Shown in pieces: positions 16,894 to 25,545 of a stretch of DNA of 44,961 nucleotides; the stretch's first letter is position 1, and every line of letters begins with the position of its first letter. This DNA is from Pueribacillus sp041725775 (GTDB lineage Bacteria; Bacillota; Bacilli; Bacillales; UBA6769): positions 1 to 44,961 of the forward strand of contig NZ_JBEUEL010000025.1 of the NCBI RefSeq assembly GCF_041725775.1. Direction: 5' to 3'. Position numbers and translations under genes: made by a program. The notes beneath the pieces were generated by a model. That model was not told the origin of the DNA and ran no database searches. It saw only the letters and a list, made by a program, of their open reading frames with translations.

Positions 16894-18273
16894 TTAGGGG
16901 CGGAGCGGTATTTCAGCGAATTGTTTGTTGGTCGACCGTGAACCTTTCACTTCCTTGCTTTCAGTACTTGTTTTTGACACTATTTGCTTATCTTTTTCAC
17001 GTGCGACTTCCTCTTCAATCGCAAATATTTTAATAAACGTCTCCATTACTTGCTTCGCTTCGGGTTCCGTTGCGGATTCTTTCAATCCTAAAATCGGATC
17101 ACGTAGCATCTGATTAATGATGCTTTTCGTATGTTTACGGATAACTTTCAATTCTCTTTCTGTTAGATCCGGTAGCTTTCGCTCGATGCTTGACATCGTT
17201 TGTGCTTGAATCGATAATGCTTTCGTCCTCAGCGCTGATATAAGCGGAACAACTCCGAGCGTCGTTAGCCACGTATCAAATTCTGCTATCGCATCAACGA
17301 TCATTCCTTCAATCGTTTTTGCAATCTTTTTGCGTTCTGTTAAGTTATCATCAACGATTTTTTGTAAATCATCGATGTTGTACAAAAACACATTTTCAAG
17401 TTCATCAAGTGCTGGATCGATATCTCTCGGAACCGCAATGTCAATCATAAATAAATGTCGACCTTTACGTTTTTTAATTAGTGGCTGTACAATGTCTAAC
17501 GTGACGATGTACTGTTTCGAACCGGTCGAACTAATTAAGATGTCACATTCAGTCATTGCCTCTTGAAGGTGTGTGAGCGGTAGAGCTTTCGCTTTCAATG
17601 AAGAGGCTAATTGAACAGCATTTTCATATGTTCGATTAATAACCGTTATCGCTTTAACACCATTGCTTTGCAAATGTTTCGCAGTTAATTGGCTCGTTTC
17701 TCCAGCACCGAGAATCACGACACGTTTATTTTTTAAACTACCAAAAATCGACTTTGCTAACTGGACCGCAGCATAGCTAACTGAAACAGGTGATTCATCG
17801 ATACCTGTCTCATAATGAGCACGCTTTGCCAACGTAACTACTTGCTTAAACAACTCATTAAAAATCGTTCCCGTCGTTCCTTCTTCCTGTGCAAGTATAA
17901 AGGCATCCCTTACTTGACCGAGGATTTGAGTTTCACCTAAAATCATCGAGTCTAGCCCACAAGCGACGTTAAAAAGATGGTTAATAGCCGCTTCATTTTC
18001 ATAAATCGTTAAAAACGAGGCAAACTTTTCCTGTTTAATGGAAAACCATTCACTTAAAAATGCTTTTGTATAATAACGACCTGTATGCAATTGATCACAA
18101 ACGACATAAATCTCCGTGCGGTTACATGTAGACAAAATTACGTTCTCAAGTATACTTTTTGAGTGGCGCAATGTTTTAAGTGCTTGAGGGAGGTTTTCGT
18201 CATCAAACGTCATTTTTTCCCTAATTTCAACTGGTGCAATGTTATGATTAAGACTGACTGCAATTACGTGCAA
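16894..18273 (-). CDS. hemA: Glutamyl-tRNA reductase
   Basis: HemA reduces glutamyl-tRNA(Glu) to glutamate-1-semialdehyde with NADPH, the committed step of the C5 pathway. The catalytic cysteine is in LSTCNRTEIY (about residue 50), followed by HLFNVACGLDSMILGE (about 98-113), the nucleotide-binding GAGETSQL (about 186-193), INRTYENA, and a C-terminal dimerisation helix (KHTKSIINQMLRDP). The TTG at 18273 is preferred over the GTG at 18282 because GAGGGTG lies 6 bases before it and the product then begins MHVIAVSLNH, like the B. subtilis protein. First gene of hemAXCDBL. Confidence 0.96.
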   Translation of the reverse strand: MHVIAVSLNHNIAPVEIREKMTFDDENLPQALKTLRHSKSILENVILSTCNRTEIYVVCDQLHTGRYYTKAFLSEWFSIKQEKFASFLTIYENEAAINHLFNVACGLDSMILGETQILGQVRDAFILAQEEGTTGTIFNELFKQVVTLAKRAHYETGIDESPVSVSYAAVQLAKSIFGSLKNKRVVILGAGETSQLTAKHLQSNGVKAITVINRTYENAVQLASSLKAKALPLTHLQEAMTECDILISSTGSKQYIVTLDIVQPLIKKRKGRHLFMIDIAVPRDIDPALDELENVFLYNIDDLQKIVDDNLTERKKIAKTIEGMIVDAIAEFDTWLTTLGVVPLISALRTKALSIQAQTMSSIERKLPDLTERELKVIRKHTKSIINQMLRDPILGLKESATEPEAKQVMETFIKIFAIEEEVAREKDKQIVSKTSTESKEVKGSRSTNKQFAEIPLRP

Positions 18274-18305
18274 AACGTTCACCCTCTACATAAGCTTCTT
18301 ATTTA

Positions 18306-18368
18306 ATTTTAGCATGATTTTGGATAGACTGATCAATACTTTGTGAAAGATATATGAACCGTTCATAT
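18306..18368 (-). promoter_or_regulatory. Possible hemA promoter with an upstream palindrome
   Basis: On the minus strand TTGATC (18331-18336) and an extended TGCTAAAAT (-10 at 18306-18311) are separated by 19 bases, long but usable with an extended -10. Immediately upstream lies the perfect palindrome ATATGAAC-C-GTTCATAT (18352-18368), placed like an operator or activator site. It does not match the PerR box that controls hemAXCDBL in B. subtilis. Confidence 0.4.
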
Positions 18369-18552
18369 GACTGACTGAAGGCAGTATAGCAGAAGTTTCG
18401 ACACGGATCAAAAAATGAACGTTTACAACAAAACAGAACTCTAGTCATTTTACAGATAACTGTTTTTTTAATTACTGTATGGCCATAAAATATGTATGCA
18501 AACTGATGGAGACTACTATAGTAGGTATACCCGTATGTGCGTGATTTTATAC

Positions 18553-18591
18553 GAAAAAATAGACTCTAATTCAAAATGATCAGAGTCTATT
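18553..18591 (-). terminator. Terminator of the SCP2-like gene
   Basis: AATAGACTCT pairs with AGAGTCTATT across a 14-base loop, followed on the minus strand by TTTTTTCG. It lies about 100 bases after the stop at 18691. Confidence 0.85.
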
Positions 18592-18690
18592 TCTAATGAA
18601 TCAATATATGTATGTAACATCAATTCGTGATTTAAACAATTCATTTTGGACAAAAGCGATTGTCACTCAAAGCCAGCCTTTAGCTTTACG

Positions 18691-19116
18691 CTAACACTTA
18701 GTTAAACAACGTAACAGCTCGGAAAAATAATAAATTCGCTTATAAAAAAACGAAAGACTACCATTCGTAATTTTTATTTTTCCAGTCATAATCATTTGCG
18801 AAGGTTCCTTTCTCCCCTCCACAATTTCCAACCAAGCCTCTTTCGTACCTGATAAAACAATTTTTGCCTCTTTAAGTTCAATTTCTGTTCCAACATACGT
18901 ATGAGCCACTTCTCCATTTACAATGTCAACATATACGAACTGATCCATTTCATCTCGTAAAACGAGAGCAAGTTTTAAAGTCAAGCCTTGTTTACATCGA
19001 TTAATCCAATTCCAGTAATTTGGATCAACACTGCTTCTCCTTTCTTCTGTAGGACCTTTTTTCATTTCATGTCCAAGTAACACAACCCATGAAAAACTAA
19101 AAATTTCTTCTTCCAT
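18691..19116 (-). CDS. SCP2-like sterol/lipid-binding domain protein
   Basis: A 141-residue soluble protein. The C-terminal half (KEAWLEIVEG, PSQMIMTGKIKITNGSLSFF) has the pattern of SCP2 sterol-transfer domains, in which a GKLKI strand precedes the final helix; this suggests binding of a hydrophobic ligand. No catalytic motif is seen. In B. subtilis this position, between engB and hemA, holds ysxD, a membrane protein; this gene looks unrelated. The ATG at 19116 has AAGGGGGC 7 bases upstream. It has its own terminator, so it is probably monocistronic. Confidence 0.62.
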   Translation of the reverse strand: MEEEIFSFSWVVLLGHEMKKGPTEERRSSVDPNYWNWINRCKQGLTLKLALVLRDEMDQFVYVDIVNGEVAHTYVGTEIELKEAKIVLSGTKEAWLEIVEGRKEPSQMIMTGKIKITNGSLSFFYKRIYYFSELLRCLTKC

Positions 19117-19139
19117 CAAAAAGCCCCCTTCTTATTTAT

Positions 19140-19690
19140 CACGTGTCCATCGCCTGTAAAATCTTGCAAATAACCGACGCTAGAAACTTGCTATCAATGA
19201 ATAAAAGTTTCTTTGTTCATGATTAAACGGATGAGGGGTTCTATAAGATATCATATAGTGACTCTTTAAGGAATGACATAGGTATTTCACACAATTCTAA
19301 TGAAGGTATTCGATTGACAGAAACCACCTTAATAAAATATATCGTCCGCGTTGAAAAAACAGACTCTAACGACGAAAAGCTTTTTTCACATTTTAAATTT
19401 CAAAACGGCTAGTCTTTTCTCCTTTTCGGAATTAACGAAAATGGTTCATGGACAAGTGGGGATAAATGAAAATAGGCTTTATGAAAATCAAAAACATTCA
19501 TGAAAGAATTAATGCTTTCCCTCCAATCCGTAACATTTAAAAAGAAAAACTTCAATTATTCATAAACTTGAAGACTTTCGTCAAATTACGGCAAACTACT
19601 TATATAGTGATTAAACTGAAAACGTTAACTGTTGGATTTATTACAGCTACCAATTTAGACTACCAGTTGCCGATTAATAACGAGGATTAA
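19140..19690. other. Gene-free region between the SCP2-like gene and a LuxR remnant
   Basis: No intact gene is seen. The right part is probably decayed coding sequence of the LuxR-type regulator whose C terminus is readable from 19691. Confidence 0.35.
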
Positions 19691-19920
19691 AGTCGCTTGA
19701 CATTTACCAGTTTGTTAACGAAAATAATGGACACTTATTCAAACAATGACAAGTATCCATTAACGAAGAGAGAATTTGTAGTCATCCAAAGAGTATCGTG
19801 GAGAGAAAGTGTCAAAGAATTGCAGGAGCGTTACAAATAAGTGAATACACTGTCCAAGATTACGTGAAATCAGTCATTAAAAAATTAAACGCTAGAAACC
19901 GTACAAAAGCGGTTGCATAA
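19691..19920 (+). pseudogene. Remnant of a LuxR/GerE-type transcription regulator
   Basis: Translation from 19691 gives a linker and the start of a LuxR helix-turn-helix (YPLTKREFVVIQ... ESVKE). One base is missing near 19815, after which the next frame continues IAGALQISEYTVQDYVKSVI, then KKLNARNRTKAVA and a stop at 19918-19920. Together they form a nearly complete LuxR/GerE DNA-binding domain. Upstream the frame is closed by a stop at 19688, so the sensor part is lost or decayed. Confidence 0.7.
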
Positions 19921-19975
19921 TTGATTCGCCAGGTATTATTGAATGAAGCTGACCGCTCAGTTCACGAGAATACAT

Positions 19976-20014
19976 AGAAAAAGATGTAAACACAGTGAAA
20001 GTGATTACATCTTT
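19976..20014 (-). terminator. Terminator of lonA-engB
   Basis: A stem AAAGATGTAA.CAC/GTG.TTACATCTTT followed by TTTC on the minus strand overlaps the engB stop codon. Confidence 0.75.
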
Positions 20015-20594
20015 AAAATAATGTTTTGATCGCTTGCCATACATGTTCTTTACCCTCGCCTGTTTCAGCTGAAAAAGCGATGAGCGGATCGTTTGAATCA
20101 ATACGTAATGTATGACAAATCTGCTTTAATTGTTTTTCGCGTTTTCCTTTTGAGATTTTATCCGCTTTCGTCGCTATAATGATAACAGGAATTTCATAAA
20201 ATTTAAACCAATCATACATTGCAACATCATCATTCGTCGGTTCGTGGCGAATATCGATGACGAGCAAAGCACCGCGCAGTTGTTCACGATTTAAAAAATA
20301 CGTTTCGATCATTATACCCCAATCTTCACGTTCCGCTTTCGAAACTTTTGCATAGCCATAGCCTGGTACATCGACGAAGAAAAACTGTTCATTGATAAAA
20401 TAAAAATTTAATGTTTGAGTCTTACCAGGCTTTTGTGATGTTCTCGCTAAATTTTTGCGATTAATCATTTTATTAATAAACGAAGATTTCCCAACATTTG
20501 ATCGTCCTGCAAGGGCGATCTCTGGAACGTTCAATTCAGGATATTGAGAAGGCTTGACTGCACTAATGACAAAATCTGCTTTCGTTACTTTCAC
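20013..20594 (-). CDS. engB: EngB (YsxC) ribosome-assembly GTPase
   Basis: An essential GTPase for assembly of the 50S ribosomal subunit. The 193 residues show G1 GRSNVGKSS (about 31-39), the switch region PGKTQTLNFY (about 56-65), G3 DVPGYG (about 75-80), G4 ATKADK (about 142-147) and G5 FSAETG (about 173-178). The start is GTG, overlapping the lonA stop as GTGA, so translation is coupled to lonA. Confidence 0.96.
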   Translation of the reverse strand: MKVTKADFVISAVKPSQYPELNVPEIALAGRSNVGKSSFINKMINRKNLARTSQKPGKTQTLNFYFINEQFFFVDVPGYGYAKVSKAEREDWGIMIETYFLNREQLRGALLVIDIRHEPTNDDVAMYDWFKFYEIPVIIIATKADKISKGKREKQLKQICHTLRIDSNDPLIAFSAETGEGKEHVWQAIKTLF

Positions 20595-22918
20595 TTATCC
20601 TTGCCTCGATTCAATGCAATATCCAACACTTCATCTAAATGTGACACCGAAATAAACGTTAAGTCTGTGCGCACACTTTCGGGAATATCGTCAAGATCTT
20701 TTTCATTTTCTTTCGGAAAGATTATTGTCGTTAACCCTGCACGATGAGCACTTAAACTTTTTTCTTTTAATCCTCCGATCGGCAATACCCGTCCACGTAA
20801 CGTAATTTCCCCTGTCATACCTACTTCTTTTTTTACAGGAATGCCAGTTAACGCAGAAATAAGTGCAGTTGCAATCGTAATGCCTGCCGAAGGTCCGTCT
20901 TTTGGTGTGGCACCTTCAGGTACGTGGATGTGTATATCATTTTTTTCATGAAAATCAACAGGAATGTTCAGTTGGTTAGCACGAGACCGAATATAGCTAA
21001 AAGCAGCTTGAGCTGATTCCTTCATCACATCGCCTAAACTTCCTGTTAAAATTAACTTGCCTTTTCCAGGATAGATTGAAACTTCGATTGATAGTGTATC
21101 GCCTCCTGAAGGTGTATAAGCAAGCCCTGTCGCAGCTCCGACTTGGTCTTTTTCTTCTGCTTGTCCGTAGCGAAACATTGGTTTACCGAGATAACTTTCT
21201 AAAGTATTGTCAGTCACGACAATTCGCTTTTTATCCGTTGTTATGATTTGTTTCGCGGCTTTTCGACATAATGATGCAATTTGCCGTTCTAAATTACGTA
21301 CGCCGGCTTCCCGCGTATATTGGCGAATCAGTTTAATAATTGCACTCTCACGAATTTGGAGCATTCCTTTTTCTAACCCATGATTTCTCAGTTGTCGCGG
21401 AATTAGATAGTCTTTTGCGATGTGTGTTTTTTCAATTTCGGTATAGCCTGCAATACGAATCACTTCCATGCGATCGAGAAGCGGTCCTGGGATCGCAGCG
21501 ATATTATTTGCTGTTGTAATGAACATGACTTTCGATAAATCGTAAGCTTCTTCAATATAATGATCACTGAATGTGCTATTTTGTTCGGGATCAAGTACCT
21601 CTAGCAAGGCAGATGATGGATCACCGCGGAAATCGCTAGCCATTTTGTCAATTTCATCTAGTAAAAACACAGGGTTAATCGTACCAGCTTTTTTCATCCC
21701 TTGAATGATACGACCGGGCATTGCTCCAACATACGTTCTACGATGACCACGAATTTCCGCTTCATCGCGGACACCTCCGAGTGAAATTCTTACAAATTTA
21801 CGATTTAATGCTCGAGCAACAGAGCGGGCAAGTGACGTCTTCCCAACACCAGGGGGACCTGCAAGACAAAGAATTGGACCTTTTAACGATTTTGTCAATT
21901 GTTGAACAGCTAAATATTCAAGGACACGTTCTTTTACTTTCGTCAATCCGTAATGATCATCATTTAACACCTTTTCTGTATGCTTAATATCAAGCTTGTC
22001 TTCTGTCTCTTTCGTCCATGGTAATTGAATAAGCCAATCGAGGTAATTTCGAAGCACGGCACTTTCGGCAGAGCTCGTTGGAACTTTTTCATACCGATCA
22101 AGTTCTTTCAATGCCGTCGCTTTAACGTGTTCAGGCATGCCGATTGAATCAATCTTTTCTTTTAATTCATGGACTTCATCAAACTTTCCTTCTTTCTCTC
22201 CAAGTTCTTTTTGAATGGCTTTCATTTGTTCGCGTAAATAATATTCTTTCTGTGTTTTTTCCATTGATTTTTTTACACGCTGACCAATTTTTTTTTCAAG
22301 ATCGAGAACTTTCTTTTCATTGTTTAAAATTCGAATTAAAAGATTCAGTCGCTCTTTTATATTAGACGAATCTAAAATTTGTTGTTTTTCTTGAATTTTC
22401 AACGTAAGGTGTGATGCAATAACATCTGCTAATCGGCCAGGCTCATTAATATCTTGCACAGATGCGAACGTTTCTGCTGATATTTTTTTTGATAAATTGA
22501 CATATTGTTCAAATAAATCTAATACGGTTCTCATTAATGCTTCTACTTCCAAGTCTTTGCTCGTTTTCTCTTCAATCAGTTCAACATTCGCTTCAAAGTA
22601 TTGCTCTTTTCCTGTAAAATTTTTAATTTTTCCTCGTTGAATTCCTTCTACGAGAACACGAATTGTACCGTTTGGAAGCTTAAGCATTTGCTTTATTTTT
22701 GCATACGTTCCGATTTGATAAATGTCACTTTCTGTCGGCTGATCGAGTGAGACTTCTTTTTGTGCGGATAAAAAAATATGTTGATCCCCCAACATAACGG
22801 TTTCTAAAGCCTGCACTGATTTTTCACGACCGACGTCAAGGTGTATAACCATCGATGGATATACGAGTAAACCCCTTAATGGCAACAGTGGGATTGTAAT
22901 CGTTTCAGATTTTGACAT
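20591..22918 (-). CDS. lonA: ATP-dependent protease LonA
   Basis: LonA degrades misfolded and regulatory proteins. The 775 residues have the N-terminal LAN substrate domain (about 1-200), a coiled coil, the AAA+ domain with Walker A GPPGVGKTS (about 353-361) and Walker B VFLLDEIDK (about 416-424), and the C-terminal S16 protease with the catalytic serine in PKDGPSAGIT (about 677-686) and lysine in GGLKEKSLSAHRAG. The ATG has GGAGGTG about 8 bases upstream. It is co-transcribed with engB. Confidence 0.97.
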   Translation of the reverse strand: MSKSETITIPLLPLRGLLVYPSMVIHLDVGREKSVQALETVMLGDQHIFLSAQKEVSLDQPTESDIYQIGTYAKIKQMLKLPNGTIRVLVEGIQRGKIKNFTGKEQYFEANVELIEEKTSKDLEVEALMRTVLDLFEQYVNLSKKISAETFASVQDINEPGRLADVIASHLTLKIQEKQQILDSSNIKERLNLLIRILNNEKKVLDLEKKIGQRVKKSMEKTQKEYYLREQMKAIQKELGEKEGKFDEVHELKEKIDSIGMPEHVKATALKELDRYEKVPTSSAESAVLRNYLDWLIQLPWTKETEDKLDIKHTEKVLNDDHYGLTKVKERVLEYLAVQQLTKSLKGPILCLAGPPGVGKTSLARSVARALNRKFVRISLGGVRDEAEIRGHRRTYVGAMPGRIIQGMKKAGTINPVFLLDEIDKMASDFRGDPSSALLEVLDPEQNSTFSDHYIEEAYDLSKVMFITTANNIAAIPGPLLDRMEVIRIAGYTEIEKTHIAKDYLIPRQLRNHGLEKGMLQIRESAIIKLIRQYTREAGVRNLERQIASLCRKAAKQIITTDKKRIVVTDNTLESYLGKPMFRYGQAEEKDQVGAATGLAYTPSGGDTLSIEVSIYPGKGKLILTGSLGDVMKESAQAAFSYIRSRANQLNIPVDFHEKNDIHIHVPEGATPKDGPSAGITIATALISALTGIPVKKEVGMTGEITLRGRVLPIGGLKEKSLSAHRAGLTTIIFPKENEKDLDDIPESVRTDLTFISVSHLDEVLDIALNRGKDK

Positions 22919-23603
22919 GTACTACACCTCCGACAAGCCTTTAAATGTATGTTCAAAAAGATGGATTTACGAGAAGCAAAGTTCAGCTAAATACGCAATA
23001 TCCTATTGAAACACCTACACAAGCAGATTGCGTGCGTTGAGGTTCGAAGGGCGGTTCTGAGCCACAAACTTATCTAAGTTGTATAAACTTCTGCACTATC
23101 GTTTGCCGCATAAAAGCAGCACATTTTAAGGTACCGAATGTTTACCTAGAGAGTCTTGTTCTGAAATTAACTCAGAACAGCGTACTCAATCAAAAAGATT
23201 TGCACTTTCTATAATTAGAAGATGTGTACGAAGTTAGCAGAAGAATCCTTATTTTGTACGTGAAGTGGAAGAGCAAGCTGATAAAGAAACTTAGCTAATT
23301 TTAAATCCACATTTAGTCGCCCATAAAATGATAAGTTTAAATATTCCTAAAAGATTTACAGCCTATCGTTTTTTATTTCCTGGACTTTTTGAACAATCTC
23401 TTTAAAATAAAAAAGTTTCTTATTTTAGTTTACAGTATTAAAATTGCATTTGCGAATTTTTGCCTTTTATTACATTACATCCATTATAAAAACTGAACTT
23501 GTCTTGTTCCTGTCCTTGTAGACGTTACCTTACGGTGCAAGTGACACGCACAGACAACGTCTGCATGAACTAAATCACCTGCATCTCACTATTATATATG
23601 GAA
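22919..23603. other. 690-base spacer between lonB and lonA without a gene
   Basis: No reading frame, known RNA or clear promoter is recognised. It holds an 8-bp hairpin TGTTCTGA/TCAGAACA (23157-23179). The lonA promoter should lie here; a TATAAT on the minus strand near 23490 has no good -35. Confidence 0.4.
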
Positions 23604-23632
23604 GCTCCGACTTATATTTTTCTAGTCGGAGA
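23604..23632 (-). terminator. Inverted repeat over the lonB stop codon
   Basis: CTCCGACT/AGTCGGAG with an 11-base loop includes the last lonB codons. No T-run follows on the minus strand, so termination would be weak. Confidence 0.4.
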
Positions 23633-25294
23633 CTCGTGTAATCCACTCACTGCTGGAACAACGTTGCTTTCTCGTTCGATTTTTGGCTTGATTAAACTAA
23701 TGTCAAGCGCTTCAGATAATGTACGGACTGGAATAATTTCAATTCCTTCAATTTGTTTTAACATTTCACGATTATTATCGATTGGGATAATCGCCTTATT
23801 CGCACCAGCTTCTTTAGCTGCTTTGACTTTTGCAACAATTCCTCCGACTGGTTTTACTTTTCCATGAATACTTAATTCCCCTGTTAAAGCGACTTTGCTA
23901 TCAACGGGAATTCTTCGAATTGCAGACACGATCGCAGTTGCGATTGAAATCCCTGCAGATGGGCCATCGATCGGAGTACCACCTGGGAAATTAATATGAA
24001 TATCGTAATGTAAAGTTTCAAATCCTTTTTTGCGAAGGACTGTAAGCACATTTTCAACCGAACTTTTCGCTAAGCTTTTGCGACGAATTGATTTACTGTT
24101 ATTACCGATGCTTTCTTCTTCTACTATCCCTGTTATTGTGACAGAACCTTGATTGTTTTTCGCTTTACTTACAGTTGCTTCAATTTCAAGTAACATTCCC
24201 GTATTTGGTCCAGTCACAGCAAGTCCATTCACAACACCGATCTCCGGTTTATCATTCGTTTTCTGTTCAAATCTAGGGGACAGCTGACTGAAATAAACAA
24301 CCCATTCAATGTCCTCGATTTGAATAGATTTTCTTCCTTCGTCTAACGCAACACCAGCTGCAATTTGTACGACATTCACAGTTTCACGACCGTTACGTGT
24401 ATATTTGGTCACCATGTCAACCGCTTGCTCATTAATTGTGCAATTGATTTTTTTAGCTGCTCGTTTTGAAATTAAAGCAATTTCGCTTTGAGTTAATTCA
24501 CGAAAAAAAACTTCTAAACATCGAGAACGAATGGCTGGAGGGATTTCATCAGCCGTGCGAGTCGTAGCTCCAATTAAACGAAAATCTGCGGGCAATCCAT
24601 TTTTGAAAATATCGTGAATGTGCATTGGGATATTTTGATTTTCTTCACTATAGTATGCACTTTCTAAAAAAACCTTACGATCTTCTAGCACTTTTAACAA
24701 CTTGTTCATTTGAATTGGATGAAGCTCTCCGATTTCGTCGATAAATAAAACACCACCGTGTGCTTTCGTTACCGCTCCGATCTTCGGTTGTGGAATTCCC
24801 GCTTGTCCCATTGCCCCTGCCCCTTGATATAACGGGTCGTGTACAGCACCGATTAACGGATCAGCAATTCCTCGTTCATCAAAGCGTGCAGTTGTTGCAT
24901 CAAGTTCTACAAATACAGCATCGGGCTTAAATGGAGAGCTAGAATTTTTCTTCGCTTCTTCTAAAACGAGCCTTGCCGCCGCTGTTTTTCCAACACCTGG
25001 CGGTCCATAGATAATAACGTGCTGAGGGTTCGGTCCACAAATCGCAGCGCGCAGTGCTTTGATTCCGTCTTCTTGTCCAACGATATCATTAAATGTTGTA
25101 GGGCGAATTTTTTCCGACAACGGTTTCGATAGTGAGATATTTCGCATTCTTCGAAGCTGTTCCATTTCTTTTCGTGATTCTTTATCAATGGAAACCCGTT
25201 GTGTCCGTTGATTCCGAAGTAAATTCCAAAAATATAGCCCAATGACAATTCCAAAAAACAGCTGTACAAAAATAGCAATTACTGTCCAATCCAT
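23612..25294 (-). CDS. lonB: ATP-dependent protease LonB (forespore Lon-like)
   Basis: A membrane-anchored Lon-type protease; in B. subtilis it is made in the forespore. The 560 residues begin with one membrane helix (about 4-24, IAIFVQLFFGIVIGLYFW). The AAA+ domain has Walker A YGPPGVGKTA (about 97-106) and Walker B LFIDEIGELHP. The S16 protease domain has the catalytic serine in PIDGPSAGIS and lysine in AKVKAAKEAG. The large LonA N-domain is absent, as usual for LonB. The ATG at 25294 is chosen for GGAGG 7 bases upstream and for similarity to the B. subtilis N terminus; an in-frame upstream extension lacks a ribosome binding site. It lies between clpX and lonA. Confidence 0.95.
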   Translation of the reverse strand: MDWTVIAIFVQLFFGIVIGLYFWNLLRNQRTQRVSIDKESRKEMEQLRRMRNISLSKPLSEKIRPTTFNDIVGQEDGIKALRAAICGPNPQHVIIYGPPGVGKTAAARLVLEEAKKNSSSPFKPDAVFVELDATTARFDERGIADPLIGAVHDPLYQGAGAMGQAGIPQPKIGAVTKAHGGVLFIDEIGELHPIQMNKLLKVLEDRKVFLESAYYSEENQNIPMHIHDIFKNGLPADFRLIGATTRTADEIPPAIRSRCLEVFFRELTQSEIALISKRAAKKINCTINEQAVDMVTKYTRNGRETVNVVQIAAGVALDEGRKSIQIEDIEWVVYFSQLSPRFEQKTNDKPEIGVVNGLAVTGPNTGMLLEIEATVSKAKNNQGSVTITGIVEEESIGNNSKSIRRKSLAKSSVENVLTVLRKKGFETLHYDIHINFPGGTPIDGPSAGISIATAIVSAIRRIPVDSKVALTGELSIHGKVKPVGGIVAKVKAAKEAGANKAIIPIDNNREMLKQIEGIEIIPVRTLSEALDISLIKPKIERESNVVPAVSGLHESPTRKI

Positions 25295-25326
25295 GCTTAG
25301 ACCTCCTGCAAAGAAATTCATTGTAT

Positions 25327-25356
25327 TAGTATTTCCCTGCATGAACGTCAATAAAC
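25327..25356 (-). promoter_or_regulatory. Sigma-F-like promoter of lonB
   Basis: Minus-strand GTTTA (25352-25356), a 15-base spacer and GGAAATACTA (25327-25336) fit the sigma-F pattern (GYATA, about 15-16, GGNNANAHTR); the -10 matches fully and the -35 at four of five positions. It lies about 33 bases before the lonB start, and lonB is sigma-F dependent in B. subtilis. Confidence 0.6.
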
Positions 25357-25393
25357 GATAAATTGGAAAAATGTGAGAAAAAGAAGTCGAAAC

Positions 25394-25463
25394 TTTTTTA
25401 CCTATATGTAAATCAGAAGGCTTCCGGACACAAATTCAAAGTTTTTTTGACCTACATGTAAAA
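25394..25463. repeat. Two direct repeats 50 bp apart upstream of lonB
   Basis: TTTTTTACCTATATGTAAA (25394-25412) and a close copy with core ACCTACATGTAAA (25442-25463) are spaced exactly 50 bases apart, between the clpX terminator and the lonB promoter. They could be paired regulator sites. Confidence 0.45.
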
Positions 25464-25487
25464 CTAAACTTGATAAATTGAGGGTTA

Positions 25488-25528
25488 GAGATAAAGAAAA
25501 CCAACTACTTCATGCACTAGTTGGTTTT
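25488..25528 (-). terminator. Terminator of clpX
   Basis: AAAACCAACTA pairs with TAGTTGGTTTT across a 10-base loop, followed on the minus strand by CTTTATC. It begins 18 bases after the clpX stop. Confidence 0.85.
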
Positions 25529-25545
25529 CATACTAAGCCATATTA

